From NCBI RefSeq assembly GCF_905404315.1, contig NC_066309.1, forward strand, positions 2,790,001 through 2,854,000: a DNA stretch of 64,000 nucleotides. Reading direction: 5' to 3'. Shown here piece by piece: positions 34,943-45,814 of this stretch (position 1 is the stretch's first letter; each line of letters begins with the position of its first letter). Below the pieces are notes generated by a model, which worked only from the letters and a program-made list of their open reading frames with translations, had not been told where the DNA came from and did not search any database. Both the position numbers and the translations under genes were made by a program. Source of the stretch: Leptidea sinapis. Its lineage: Eukaryota > Arthropoda > Insecta > Lepidoptera > Pieridae.

Positions 34943-34959
34943 CAAATAAGAAAAATAAT

Positions 34960-35135
34960 GTGGAATTAGAAAATATGTCTATCCAAAACAAATATTGGAA
35001 ATAATAATAATTATGGGTCCCAAATCGAAAAAAAGCTATCCTATCTATCAAGTTGGACTTAACTGCACTCCATGGAGTAATCCCCATTAAAATCCATTGA
35101 TTAGTTTAGGAGTTCTCTGGAAACAAACATCAGGA
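34960..35135 (-). mobile_element. Helitron fragment
   Basis: 'tgggtcccaaatcgaaaa', 'tctatcaagttggactta' and 'gtaatccccattaaaatcc' match 4768-5135 and 19913-20261; the hairpin end is missing. Confidence 0.6.
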
Positions 35136-35151
35136 TACTGGATCTAATATT

Positions 35152-35408
35152 CAAGGTGGTTTTTTGAGTCAGAATTCGATTTATAAGAAACCAATAACTG
35201 CATATTTAGTTTTTTAAAATATCTTGAACTTTTAACGAATATCAACCTGATCAATTTTTAAAAAATAAAATACATCCTGTGTTATTGATCCAATGGATTC
35301 TGTTGTTGATTAATTAAGGATTAAAGTTTACAAAGAAATGTATTACTTTCCTCTCAGTCTCGTAGTTTCCGACTTGTCCATCACCGCTCTTCTCAAAAAA
35401 CCACCCTG
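35152..35408. mobile_element. Tc1/mariner-like MITE
   Basis: The left end CAAGGTGGTTTTTTGAG matches the reverse complement of the right end, CAGGGTGGTTTTTTGAG, with one difference. The flanks are TT (probably mutated TA) and TA. At 257 bp it has no coding capacity. An 86-codon ORF starting at 35338 straddles its right end and is therefore unlikely to be a gene. Confidence 0.55.
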
Positions 35409-36355
35409 TATAGAGATTCTTGCCGTTGACCAAATTTTACCGTATAACGTAAATAAAAGTTACAAAATGCGAGTCCATTCGAAGGGAATCAAAACCAAAA
35501 TTATATATACCGAAAAAAGTAACTGTACCGTTTCAGTGAACAAGATTGATGATAAATTGATTCAATGCCTCTTTATTGAACTGGAAATAAACGGTTAAAG
35601 ATCGTACGTCATTTACTAATTAATTGTCAGATGCATTGCGCCAGGGTGAACATTAAATTAAATTTTGATTATCTTACGTTGCCGGTGTATATGTTGTGTT
35701 AAACGATTACTGTTGATTAATTCTATAATAATTTACAACTCGTACGAGCGGAAGCGATTTGAAATCATATGAGTGTTGATAGTATGAAACACTTTTATTA
35801 CGTGCTAGTTTAATTGTGTGGGTTTTTATATCAACTTCTTTTCGATTGCTTGAAATATAGTTTAGTAAAAAAATACCCTGTTTTTACACATTATTTCTGA
35901 GAATTTATTATTGCTTATTAAATTTGTATTTATTAATTTATTAGATTTGTATTGAAAAGTCATCTTGGGGCAACTAAATCTACCATCTTGGGGCAATTTA
36001 TCCCATCCGTGAATTAGACGTCGAGGTAATTAATTAATTTCCTAATGTGGATCGATTGCAAAAAGTTACCTTTGTTTAATTTATTTTTTGAACGTTTTTA
36101 ACTGTGCTGATTAGTAAATTTTGCGGGTATTATCATGATTCCGACCTGTTACGCTCGGCTATGTAACGTTCGTGTTACATCAGCTCGAGAAAAGAAATTG
36201 TAGTTAATTAATATTTAAATAGTTAACTTGGAGTAGTAAAAGTATATAGAAAATTATAAACACAGATAATACAAATGTATTATTTAGTACGTCTTATTTC
36301 GTATTATTACTCTTAGAATTTTTCACTTATGTCGTCTTGTTTTAAGCACGTTTAT
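35409..36355. other. Nothing recognised
   Basis: AT-rich. A local duplication 'catcttggggcaa' occurs twice near 35961 and 35986. Confidence 0.4.
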
Positions 36356-36534
36356 CATAATATATAGATATTGGTCTTTGTTTGAGGCTCTTTCACGCCT
36401 AAACCACTGATCGTATCGACATGAAACTATCACTATTCGATGCGAAATTTATTCTAGATGGTATGGCTTATTTTTCGAATTCCAATGTTCCTTCTATTTA
36501 AAATACGCCCAACGAAGCGAGCGGGAACGGCTAG
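36356..36534 (+). mobile_element. Non-autonomous Helitron, shorter relative
   Basis: It shares 'ggctctttcacgcctaaacc' and the terminal CGCCCAACGAAGCGAGCGGG...CGGCTAG with 31342-31567. The 5' end is decayed and the base after CTAG is G, not T. Confidence 0.65.
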
Positions 36535-37215
36535 GTATTTATAAGATAAAGATTACTTTTCTACTGATTACAAGAAAGCCTAGCTCATGGTTATGACGTC
36601 ACGAAGCTGCGGCAGTCAACCTCTTCACCGGATGCTGTGGTATTGATGGGACCAGTCCAGATCGCAGCCGCATTTCACCTCCGCACCGCAACCTGTTTTA
36701 ATTGCGCTGTATTATGCACCTAGACATAATTGCCCTTTTAAATCACCTCTCCCTTTCAATCAACATGCAAAGCGAAGAAAGCGAGAACAGATTTACTGTG
36801 ATGGTTGGTCGTTCGTCTTGTTTGATCCTATTTTGTTTTGAATACATTATATTGTAGTATATGTTAAGAGCGTACGGAAATATTTACCCTTTTTTGTTGG
36901 CTTAGCTACAAATATCAAATTTGTATACTTATTATTATATCTACATTGAATATATAAATAGATTGTCTGGACCCTTTTTCTCAGAAATTCTAGGTTAAAT
37001 ACAAATATATAAATATAAATTGATGTCACCTATAGGATAATTGTTATTCTACAGCTGACATCAATTTATATATATTATTAAATACAACAAAACAAATTAA
37101 AAAATTAAAAATTATTGAATTAGGCATTATTTTACGCAAATCAGCGGAATTTCCACTCAAGATAACTCAAAAAATTTGGATCAAATACAACTTCAAAGGT
37201 TCTGTTTTATTTATA
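36535..37215. other. Nothing recognised
   Basis: No supported features; 'tgatgtca' pairs with 'tgacatca' around 37021-37065 in a weak inverted repeat. Confidence 0.35.
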
Positions 37216-37575
37216 TCTATACTAATATACAAAGCTGCAGTGTTTGTTTGTTTGTTTGTTTGAACGCGCTAATCTCTGGTACTACTGGTCCGATTTGAAT
37301 GATTCTTTCAGTGTTGGGTAGTCCATTTATCGAGGAAGGCTATAGGCTATGTTTTTTTTTTTCAAAATTAGGGATCCGTAATAAAATTGCTTTTTTGTAA
37401 CACAAGGTGTAAAGTCGAAAACCTATTTTTGCGTGCGCTGCAAAAACTATTGACAATAGAACAAAATGATGTATATGTATGTATAGGCTATAATATAGGC
37501 AATATTCTATTACTTATAAAACTATCGCATGAATTATACTTTATATGGCAAAACAACGTTTGCAGGGTCAGCTAG
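37216..37575 (+). mobile_element. Non-autonomous Helitron, 360 bp
   Basis: A|TCTATACTAATATAC at the 5' end. The 3' end is a hairpin GGCAAAACAACGTTTGC followed by AGGGTCAGCTAG|T. It includes a (GTTT)n run at 37241-37262 and 'ctggtactactggtccgatt'. It has both canonical ends and the A/T insertion site but no Rep/helicase ORF. Confidence 0.85.
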
Positions 37576-38353
37576 TCTAATTATAAATTTGTTCTAGTGT
37601 TTAGTGTCGGAAGCTTCACTTTTTTTATATTACTGTTACTTTTAATTTTTTTATTACTGTAAATAATTACCGATTAGCCTGCATGATTTTGTATATGTTG
37701 TATTTATATATTATATGTTTGTTAAAATTGTTATTATTTGAACTTCCATTTTGTTAATTGAGTATTAATTCCATTTAAAAAACGTGGATAAACCTAAGTA
37801 AAAAAAATATATAACGGTTCCAAGTCAAATCATTCATTTGAAACAAAATGTGAAAGTACCCTCAAACTATCAATATGGACGATTTCTCGTTAAAGTACCG
37901 AAAGTATTGATTGGCTATCGAGGGTGTGTGACTGTAACGAGACAGGTGATGAGGGAACAATGGACTACATACAGTTACTCCAAAAAAACATTAAACAAAC
38001 AATCATAACGAGGAATAACTTGCTTCTGATATCGAAGTGACCGCCTACAAGTGTTATATTGTTGCAATAAAATTTCAAAAATTTTATTCTTTCCGAGATT
38101 CAAACTAGGAAATACTCTCAAAATACCTTTATTTATTTGCAGTGTGTGAAAATTGATGCATCTACTGTACTCTATAAGAGTATATCGTTTTAGTTTCAAC
38201 TCGATACCTTCTCGTATTACCAAGATAAAGGGTAAATATATTTGGAAACTTGTGCATGTTTAAGCTTAGAAATTAATTAAAATCTCCGGATTTGAGAATT
38301 TTTATACAAATTAGTATTGCGACTCTTTCGATTTCTATTCTAATCATAAAATA
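37576..38353. other. Nothing recognised
   Basis: Short ORFs only; AT-rich. Confidence 0.4.
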
Positions 38354-38638
38354 CTAGCTGACCCGGCAAACGTTGTTTTGCCATATAAATTGTATTGATC
38401 TTTTGCTTGCTAGTTGATAAGAGATGGCGCTAGTTGTATTCATTAGTAACAATCACACTTCTTTTATATTCTGTATAATTCACACTATAGTTTTATAAAT
38501 TATAGCCTATTTGTTAATCTGGTGTGTAAGCTATATTATTGTAAAGTTTCATCAAAATCTATTCAGTAGATTTTGCGTTAAAGAAGTTCAAACGTACATC
38601 CAGACATACAAACTTTCACATTTATAATATTAGTAGGA
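38354..38638 (-). mobile_element. Non-autonomous Helitron, 285 bp
   Basis: Plus strand A|CTAGCTGACCCGGCAAACG ... 'aatattagtagga|T'. It has the same length and almost the same sequence as 8039-8323; 5948-6119 is a deletion derivative of this type. Confidence 0.87.
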
Positions 38639-38881
38639 TAAGTCGTATTCATGCCAAACTTTAAATAATGCCAAAGAAAATATAGAATATCATTTCAATA
38701 TAATCATTAGATAGTGCGTAATAAAAAGTATAACTGCCTCGAAATGATAACTTAATAACCGTAATTCTTGGTGAATTAACTGAGTATAAATATCTTTGGA
38801 GTGGAGCTAGTAGCTAAGTGTAATTACGTTGTTAGATAAAAATCACATTTGACTTCATTTATAATCTCATTATGAGAGAAC

Positions 38882-39061
38882 AGCGGCAACTAAAACATTA
38901 CAATTACTAGGCAAATGAGACTTAACAAATGTCTCAATGTGACGAGCGCAGTTGTAGTGCCGTTCAGATTTTATGGGTTTTTCGAGAATCCTGAGGGCCA
39001 TCAGGGCAGGGCGTATCAATTACCATCTGCTGAACGTCCTGCTCATCAATCATAAAAAAAA
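38882..39061 (+). repeat. ~300 bp hairpin element, 5'-truncated
   Basis: 'actaggcaaatgagacttaa' through the long hairpin to 'gctgaacgtcctgctcatc' and 'cataaaaaaaa'. The first ~130 bp are missing or decayed. Confidence 0.75.
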
Positions 39062-40599
39062 CACTGAATTGTACTTGTCAGTCTATAAACTTGACAAAAG
39101 TAAGTTTTGAACAAGCGACACTGTTATATTTCTTACATTTATTAATTTCATTTTGCGACTCTTTAGCTTCTCAATCTAAACATATAAATAAAATTGAAGT
39201 GACTCATTTCTATTTGCACAACTACTATATAATAAAAATCAATAGATTTCACGGTTTATTTTTCTTCGTTTGATTTGTCTATATTTCATCAATAACGGTA
39301 ACATAAACTTTCAAATGGCTCTTGATTATTTTTTAAGAAGGAAATTAAATTATGAAAGCCAACAATCACAAATATAAGTGGAGTTCATAGTATCTCTTAC
39401 AGCCTCAGGCCTCAAAAATAAATTTAAATTATCGCATGAAGTGCGGGTATAAGTGAAAAGAAATTCTTTTGGCACGAAAATTCCATTTTATGTACCCATT
39501 TCAATGTATTTGACTAACAAACATACAAAAAGACTAAAGCCTTTAAGGTTGGCAGTTTACGATTGTCATTATTATTATTTTAACCATTTTAGAACAAACA
39601 TAAAAAAGGCATAAAAAGACTGCCAGAAAATCAATGAAACTTCGATTTAATGATTGATGTTAATTTAATGAAATAAATTTTGATTAAATTAAGTTTTAAT
39701 CCATTCAATAGTACATGCTTCGCGTCTTTTACCCCATAATATACTGCTTTGCATAATATGCATATAAAATCGCTAGTAAGCAAGCACATATTGTGAAAGG
39801 AATCGACTTGGAGCATTAAATAGGTTTATTTTCTGTTTATGAACCGCAATGATTATAGTAAGTTAATATAGTTATAAATCTGACAACGTCTTACAGAGAG
39901 TTCGCTGGAAAATTATGGTATTAAGTAAAGTAATATAATAAACTATAAAACCCACTATGGCAATAGATTTTATAAAAGTCTTAATGTTACAAAGCATTCA
40001 CAATAAGTTTATCTAATAAAATGTTCAATGTAGAGTTTATTGATGAAAACACAACGTTATACTTTGAAAAGTTGCTTAGGTTGTTAGATGTTAGGCTTGT
40101 TGGGTAATCATTTAAACTCCCTAAATAAAAAAAATAGATTGTGGACAAAATATGTCACCACAATAAATAGTATTCGAATTTAAATATGTTCTCGTTTCAC
40201 TAAAAACTCAGTTATATCGCACTAGCTCGGGAAACAAATAATTTACTTGCCATAATGCTTTTCAAGAACCAAAAATCTGAAAACGACAACCTGATTATAT
40301 ACGAATTAAATATAAAATCAACTAAACAATTTAAACTCATATCAGTTACTAAAAATATCGATAATGTAGCGGCAATCACTACAAAATCACTATAAAAGAA
40401 AGGATTCGAGACTACTTCCACTTGAAAAGTTTGTAAAGCGAACGTAGTGGCGTTATAATGATAATGGTAATACTCCCGTACAAAAACGAATTGTTCTGAT
40501 TCTAATGAATTTATCTAGGTAATGAAAAATAATTTTTTTGTCTCGTGGATTTTATAATTCCTTTCTGTATGTGATATTATGCTTGGTTTCGTAGAATAT
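39062..40599. other. About 1.5 kb without recognised features
   Basis: AT-rich DNA; no ORF with domains and no identified repeat. Confidence 0.45.
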
Positions 40600-40882
40600 G
40601 CAGTGCATTTGAAAAAAAAATTTATTGAAGTAGGCGTTTCTTTGCGGAAATTCATAATTATACAAATGATTTAAGTTTTCGTTAGTATTAATTCCGCCAA
40701 TATTTGTTTTTAAACAATTCGACACGTATTTCGCCTCTACACGAGGCATCCTCAGGACGTGTTGTCTCGCCAAAATCTGTCACGAGACTGAGAAATCAGT
40801 CTCAACACGTGTCGAATTGTTTAAAAACAAATATTGGCGGAATCAACACTAACGAAAACTTAAATCATTTGCAGTGCATTTG
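40600..40882. mobile_element. Inverted retroelement insertion with 12 bp target duplication and hammerhead-like core
   Basis: The 12-mer GCAGTGCATTTG occurs at 40600-40611 and 40871-40882 and brackets the element, the mark of target-primed retrotransposition. Inside, 40663-40727 and 40807-40871 are 65 bp inverted arms differing at two positions, separated by ~80 bp. Both arms encode the peptide VSNCLKTNIGGINTNENLNHL reading outward. In the spacer the minus strand carries CTGAGGA, a GCCTC/GAGGC stem and GAAATACGTGTC (about 40757-40721), resembling a hammerhead ribozyme core. Inverted, 5'-truncated double insertions of this kind are known for Penelope-like elements and for twin-primed LINEs. 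Assignment to either is inference. Confidence 0.6.
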
Positions 40883-42289
40883 TAAAAATAGTACTACATT
40901 TAAACTATAAAGATCAATAAATTAGGTATCTATATTATGAAGTATTTTACCAAACGCTTTAAGCAATTTTATCATTACAAAAAACACAAAATTAAATATA
41001 TCGATAACATAGCACCCAACACTACAAACGAGAGTATCGTATTCGAGCTGAGTTGAAGTTGCGATGAGTATGTAAAGCAAGTGAGTTGCCGTGTAAGGCG
41101 TAATGGTGTCTCGAGGCATTTCAGGAGTGCTCTCTTTATAAGAGAAAGTCTGCCGCTCGAATTGCCCGCTTAATTAAGTACCGGCCTGTTTTGGTTATGT
41201 TATGAAACGCTATTGAATTGTAGATGCTTCTTAATGTTTGTTTAGTGGACGGTAATTTAGTCGTGGTGGTCGAGTTAGTACGTACTTACAACATAGTAGT
41301 TATGTGCTTACAGTTTAGATTTAGCTCTTGTTTTGTACCGAGTAATTTCAAAAATATTATATTTTGTAAAGAAAGCTGTAAAGTTATTTTAAGCTTAAAT
41401 TCAAAAATGCGTATTCACTTGACGATAGTACCTGTACCTTCTGACAATTAAAGAATTACTAAATAACAAATAAAATAGACAAACATACAAATTGCTTAAT
41501 AATAGAGATAATTGGCTTTGAATAATATTCCAAGCTTTGCTAATTTTACAACAGACTCCATTTAAGTATAATTATTATCAATCAATACAGTTTTCAAATA
41601 ATAAAAATTAATGACAGTTTTATGGTTGAAATACTTACTTCCTTGAATGCATTTTATGCAAAGATTCACAACGGTACTATGGGGCAACTCGGGTTGGTTG
41701 TGACTTAAATAAATATATGAATTTTTTTTTCAGTTATTATACTGTCTGGTTTTGCGTATGTACTTATGAAGTCTGCGTCTTTTAAGTGATCTTTCTTCAT
41801 CTAGTCGAATTTATAACAATTTATGTTACAAAATATTTTATCAACAATTACGTATTGTAATGATATGAACCGATAGAATTAACAGGAAATTTTTAAGTGA
41901 TAAATGATAAATGTACAGTTTCTAAGGATTCTGAAAAAATTTAGTAATTTTAACTTAAGACTCCGATACGATATTAACAAATGTAATCGAAGAAAAAAAA
42001 CACAATAAAGCTCTGACAGTAATATATATGGAAATCGTTCTGCCCAAAGGATCTTTGTATGTATCAAGTAATAGGTATATAATATAAGTATTATATTTCC
42101 ACATCCTCTAAAGGGCAGTTCCAAAGAAACTTTCATGCACGTACGTGTGGAATGAACTACCTTGTAATTCCAAGTTGAGGTTATATGATTCCTCAGGAGA
42201 AACAAAAGAGCATGTGTGATGGCTATCATATACTACTAGAAAAACAGTGCGCTCGTTTGTCCAAGTAATAATAATAATATATATAATAT
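40883..42289. other. About 1.4 kb without recognised features
   Basis: AT-rich. The minus-strand ORF at 41879-42229 (116 codons) has no domain I recognise and its composition follows the AT-rich background. Confidence 0.4.
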
Positions 42290-42797
42290 TGACACACTTT
42301 TACACAAATTATCATGCCCCAAACTAGGCATAGCCCGAACTATGGGTACAATACAACGATATATTTATTTATTTATTTTATATTTATTTACTACTAATAG
42401 TCTCTAAGAGACGGGAAACGAAGGAAAGGTTAGAAGGTGGGAGGACGATTTTAAAAGGATAGCAGGACCGGACTGGATGATAGTAGCCATAGACCGAATA
42501 AGGTGGAAGTCTTTAGAGGAGGCCTTTGACGAGAGACAAATTACTAGTTAAGATAATTTAAGTTTTATTTATAAGAAAAATTAAGTCACTAGTAATAATA
42601 AAGGCTATTATATTTTATTTTATTGTATTTATAATAAAATATACTTTCTTAAACATACATAAATACATATAAACATCCATGACTCGGAAACAAACATCTA
42701 TATTCATCATATAAATGATTGCACCTACCGGGATTCAAACCCGGGACCTCTAGCTTAGTAGTCAGGGTCACAAACCATTCGGCTATATGGGTCGTCT
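42290..42797 (-). repeat. tRNA-derived SINE split by a LINE
   Basis: On the minus strand the head near 42795 has A box TAGCCGAATGG and B box GGTTTGAATCC inside 'gtcccgggtttgaatcccgg'. The body ('gtttccgagtcatggatg') continues to 42636, then resumes at 42385-42290 ('gggctatgcctagtttgggg'). The intervening ~250 bp is a LINE fragment. An uninterrupted relative is at 49877-50075. Confidence 0.7.
42386..42635 (+). pseudogene. LINE reverse-transcriptase C-terminus nested in SINE
   Basis: 42435-42551 encodes RWEDDFKRIAGPDW, IVAIDRIRWKSLEEAFDERQ and a stop: the last 38 residues of a lepidopteran endonuclease-reverse transcriptase. A short 3' UTR ends 'aataaaggctattatatttt'. The fragment has no stop of its own before the natural terminator but lacks all catalytic domains. 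It lies in the opposite orientation to the SINE it interrupts. Confidence 0.8.
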
Positions 42798-43518
42798 AAA
42801 TAAAAATTATCGTCCAGAAAAAAATTATTATAATATTAAGTGAAAATATATTATATTATGAAATTAACAAAATTTACCATCGACGATCTGAATGACCTTT
42901 GTAAACACTACCTCAAAAAACACACCTTTTTAACACATAAGCTGTTTGAACATCTTACTGAGGTAAAGTTATGCACTAAGCTTAGAGTCTTATTAATAGA
43001 GCAGTACAGGAAACCGGCTGGTCTAACATGAATCAATATTTAATACCATTCGTGATCAAAAAGCGGAAATTATTGATTATAAACTGTGTCTAACTGTTTT
43101 ACCACCGACATTAACAGAAACGATTTAATTTTATTTCCATAACATGTGATTAGCAGCTGTATTGAAAACAATAAAAAATAATTGTTCGAGAACGAATGGT
43201 TTCTAATCATTGTCACTTTTGTATCTGTGGAATTTTATAGACCCATTACGTATTAAAACATTAAACTTGGATTTCTAGCTGTTACAACTCATTAAAATGA
43301 TAATATTATATAGTATTTGCTATCAACGGGATATTTGCGTGCATTTTTGAGCTATTACGATAAAATAAAGCTATAAAACTAATTCCTTTCGAATTATTCT
43401 GTTTCAAAATCATGTCACTACCGCTACAGCCGTAGCTTATATATTAGATGCATATAACCCCATTCTCCCCAAATTCTTACGTGTGACTTATAGTCGATTT
43501 CAATCACTAATTAATTTA
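42798..43518. other. Nothing recognised
   Basis: A 63-codon ORF at 42840-43031 has no recognisable domain; otherwise AT-rich DNA. Confidence 0.4.
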
Positions 43519-43827
43519 CGGCCGTTCCCAATATTCAGTCTATCTTTTACTTGAGATAAAAATCATAACTATCGATGACTTTTCTGTCCCAATAAACTTA
43601 TCGACGGTACCTCACCTTATCCGTACACGCTGTCTGTCAATGGGACGACGAATAGCTTACCAGCGATAGAAGTTTGTATGGAAATAGCAATTCACGCGTC
43701 CCAATATAAGGCGAAGAGAACGACTAATCGTTTATATTGGGACAGCTTCAGATTATTGACAGCTAATTACTGACAGTAGAAGGTAGTAATTTATCTCTAT
43801 ATGTAGATAGTATATTGGGAACGGCCG
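43519..43827. mobile_element. Harbinger-like MITE, complete, 309 bp
   Basis: The ends CGGCCGTTCCCAATAT and ATATTGGGAACGGCCG are perfect 16 bp inverted repeats. The element is flanked by TTA on both sides (43516-43518 and 43828-43830). A 3 bp TWA target duplication is the hallmark of PIF/Harbinger elements. No coding capacity. The second copy is at 14222-14516. Confidence 0.85.
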
Positions 43828-43830
43828 TTA

Positions 43831-44474
43831 GAGTCCAAATTTTATGTATATAAATCCTGATTTCGCATATGAATATGTCTTAATTTCCAAATCCACGTGC
43901 AATTAAATAATAACCCTTAAATTTATAGATCACCATAGACAGATTGACAAAAGAGTTCACGAAAATATGCAATAGATTTGTGAATGAAATGTCAAAAGCG
44001 AAAATCCGAATAAAATATCAATCTCGGATTGCCAATTTAGGATTGAATTGCAAAAGTCGGCTGATAGAGTACTATTTTACTTTCAATAAAGTATTGATAT
44101 AAGCAATTCTTAAATAGATCATTCTAAATCTCAACAAAATAATTATAATATGATGTAAAATTTCGTAGAATAATCAGCATTAAATTAAAAAAAATAACTA
44201 AAATATATATTTAATACGTGAAAAGTTGACATAAAATTACTAAATTTATAAGATAGGGTAATCTTGTAGCACCACCTTTTAGATAGGTGTATGCATTTTT
44301 TTACAAGGTACTGCGTCCTGGAAACACTACTCAAGGAAAACACAATACAAAAAACGTGAAAAAAATGCAACATTTCCAGCGGCTAAAGAACGTTATGCAC
44401 AACTTTAAGAATGAATTACACGTTTTTTGAATTGAAAACATTTTAAATACAGTTGTGGGTATTAAAACGGTTAA
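43831..44474. other. Nothing recognised
   Basis: AT-rich, no supported features. Confidence 0.4.
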
Positions 44475-44678
44475 TAGCCGTTTTCAACAACGTATCTCTA
44501 GTTACAAGTACTAGTTAGTTTAATGACAAGATCGTATCTATCCATAATTATGTTCAATATAGTTATAGTCCAATGCTTTATGTCAATAGGTTATTGAAAT
44601 GTAAGTAAGCGTTAAAGGATAGATTTGTCCACCTCTATTAAGTTAAACTAAGGATAGGTAGGTTATTGAAAACGGCCG
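44475..44678. mobile_element. Harbinger-like MITE, family 2, 204 bp
   Basis: The left end is a decayed TAGCCGTTTTCAACAAC and the right end is GTTATTGAAAACGGCCG; flanks TAA and TAG. The interior ('gttatagtccaatgc', 'gtcaataggttattg') matches 55432-55643. Confidence 0.75.
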
Positions 44679-44681
44679 TAG

Positions 44682-45566
44682 GACGGTGGTAAAACTGATC
44701 GCTCGCACACAATGCTCGTTCGGGTAAAGTCGGTCCGAGTCGACTAAGGGAGGGAAGTAAATCGACAATCGTAATTATTAATATATATTTATTATAAGTT
44801 TTATTGCTTTATGAATAAAGAACAAGTAATTATATTATTACCTCACCTTAATGACGTTTTCATTTCTATCCACGCACTGTTTTATGTCATGTTAGCCTGG
44901 TACCATCATCGAAGTAATGTTATAACTGTATCAAAAGAAACATTTAATATAAACGTTGATAAACTCGAAATTTCGATTCGCGATGTAACTATAATTTTAG
45001 CGAAACCGATAATTTTGATAATATGTTGATTTTGAATTATTCACGTAATAACAGTTCACCTTGCATGAATTTACTTTGGCCGAAGGTAATTTTAACTCGA
45101 TTATCGCGAATTTCGAAACTGGTTCGGTCATCACGTAATATATCTTACATGTAACAAGAATGACACCAATCGTATTTATTAATTAAAACACATTCTCATA
45201 CGTCCTCCGAGACCTCCATTTACTTTTTATATATCTTTAATGAAGACCATATTGGTAAGCAACTGCCGCTCCAGTATTTGCATTGATCAGTAATTGTTGC
45301 GTCCAAAACAGCTTCACCCTTGATTCTCGATTTGCCAAAAATCATTTTCGATGTGAACATACCGGCAGTAGCATTACGTCAGTTTTATTTCATGTCAATT
45401 TATTTGTTTTTATATTATTCGCGAGACATAAATGAATCATTTATTTTACTCGCTTATCTCAAGTTCTTTTTTTAAAAGATGTGACGGTTAATGATCTGTA
45501 TGACGGGGGAAGGGCATAGTTGTCCATTGTTATTGTTACAAACACGTGGTATATATCAATAGCAGA
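44682..45566. other. Nothing recognised
   Basis: The patch 44690-44760 is GC-richer ('agtcggtccgagtcgac') but has no gene signature. A 72-codon ORF at 44811-45029 has no recognisable domain. Confidence 0.35.
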
Positions 45567-45814
45567 TGTTACATTCGTAGAAGTAGGTACACCTCACATA
45601 CATAGCAATTACGATTACGTAATAATAACGTAATGTTCCCTGTATGCTCGAGCGACACAACCACCTCGCTCCGTAGTTCTTCCCTAACTGCCCACTCGGC
45701 GCTCGCCCGGCGCCTGGTCTCGCCGGCACTTGCACCGCATGCTGATGACAAATAAAGAATCTTCGTACTCGCTTCTTCTGCTCGACGTTCTTGACTACGA
45801 CATAACATATAACA
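45567..45814 (+). mobile_element. Possible solo LTR
   Basis: The segment starts TGTTACA and ends TATAACA, short inverted ends of LTR type. It is GC-rich centrally, and AATAAA at 45751 is followed by a ~55 base R/U5-like part ('ttcgtactcgcttcttctg'). I could not find a target duplication, a primer-binding site or a second LTR. The long open frame on the minus strand across it probably reflects high GC, not a gene. Confidence 0.35.

Noticed and set aside
35338..35598. 86-codon ORF as a host gene
   Set aside because: It straddles the right end of a MITE and has no recognisable domain; chance open frame is more likely.
41879..42229. 116-codon minus-strand ORF
   Set aside because: No ATG context, no domain and an amino-acid make-up expected from AT-rich DNA.
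42725..42797. Functional tRNA gene on the minus strand
   Set aside because: A and B boxes are good, but the arms do not close into a cloverleaf and the sequence runs into a SINE body repeated at 49877-50075.
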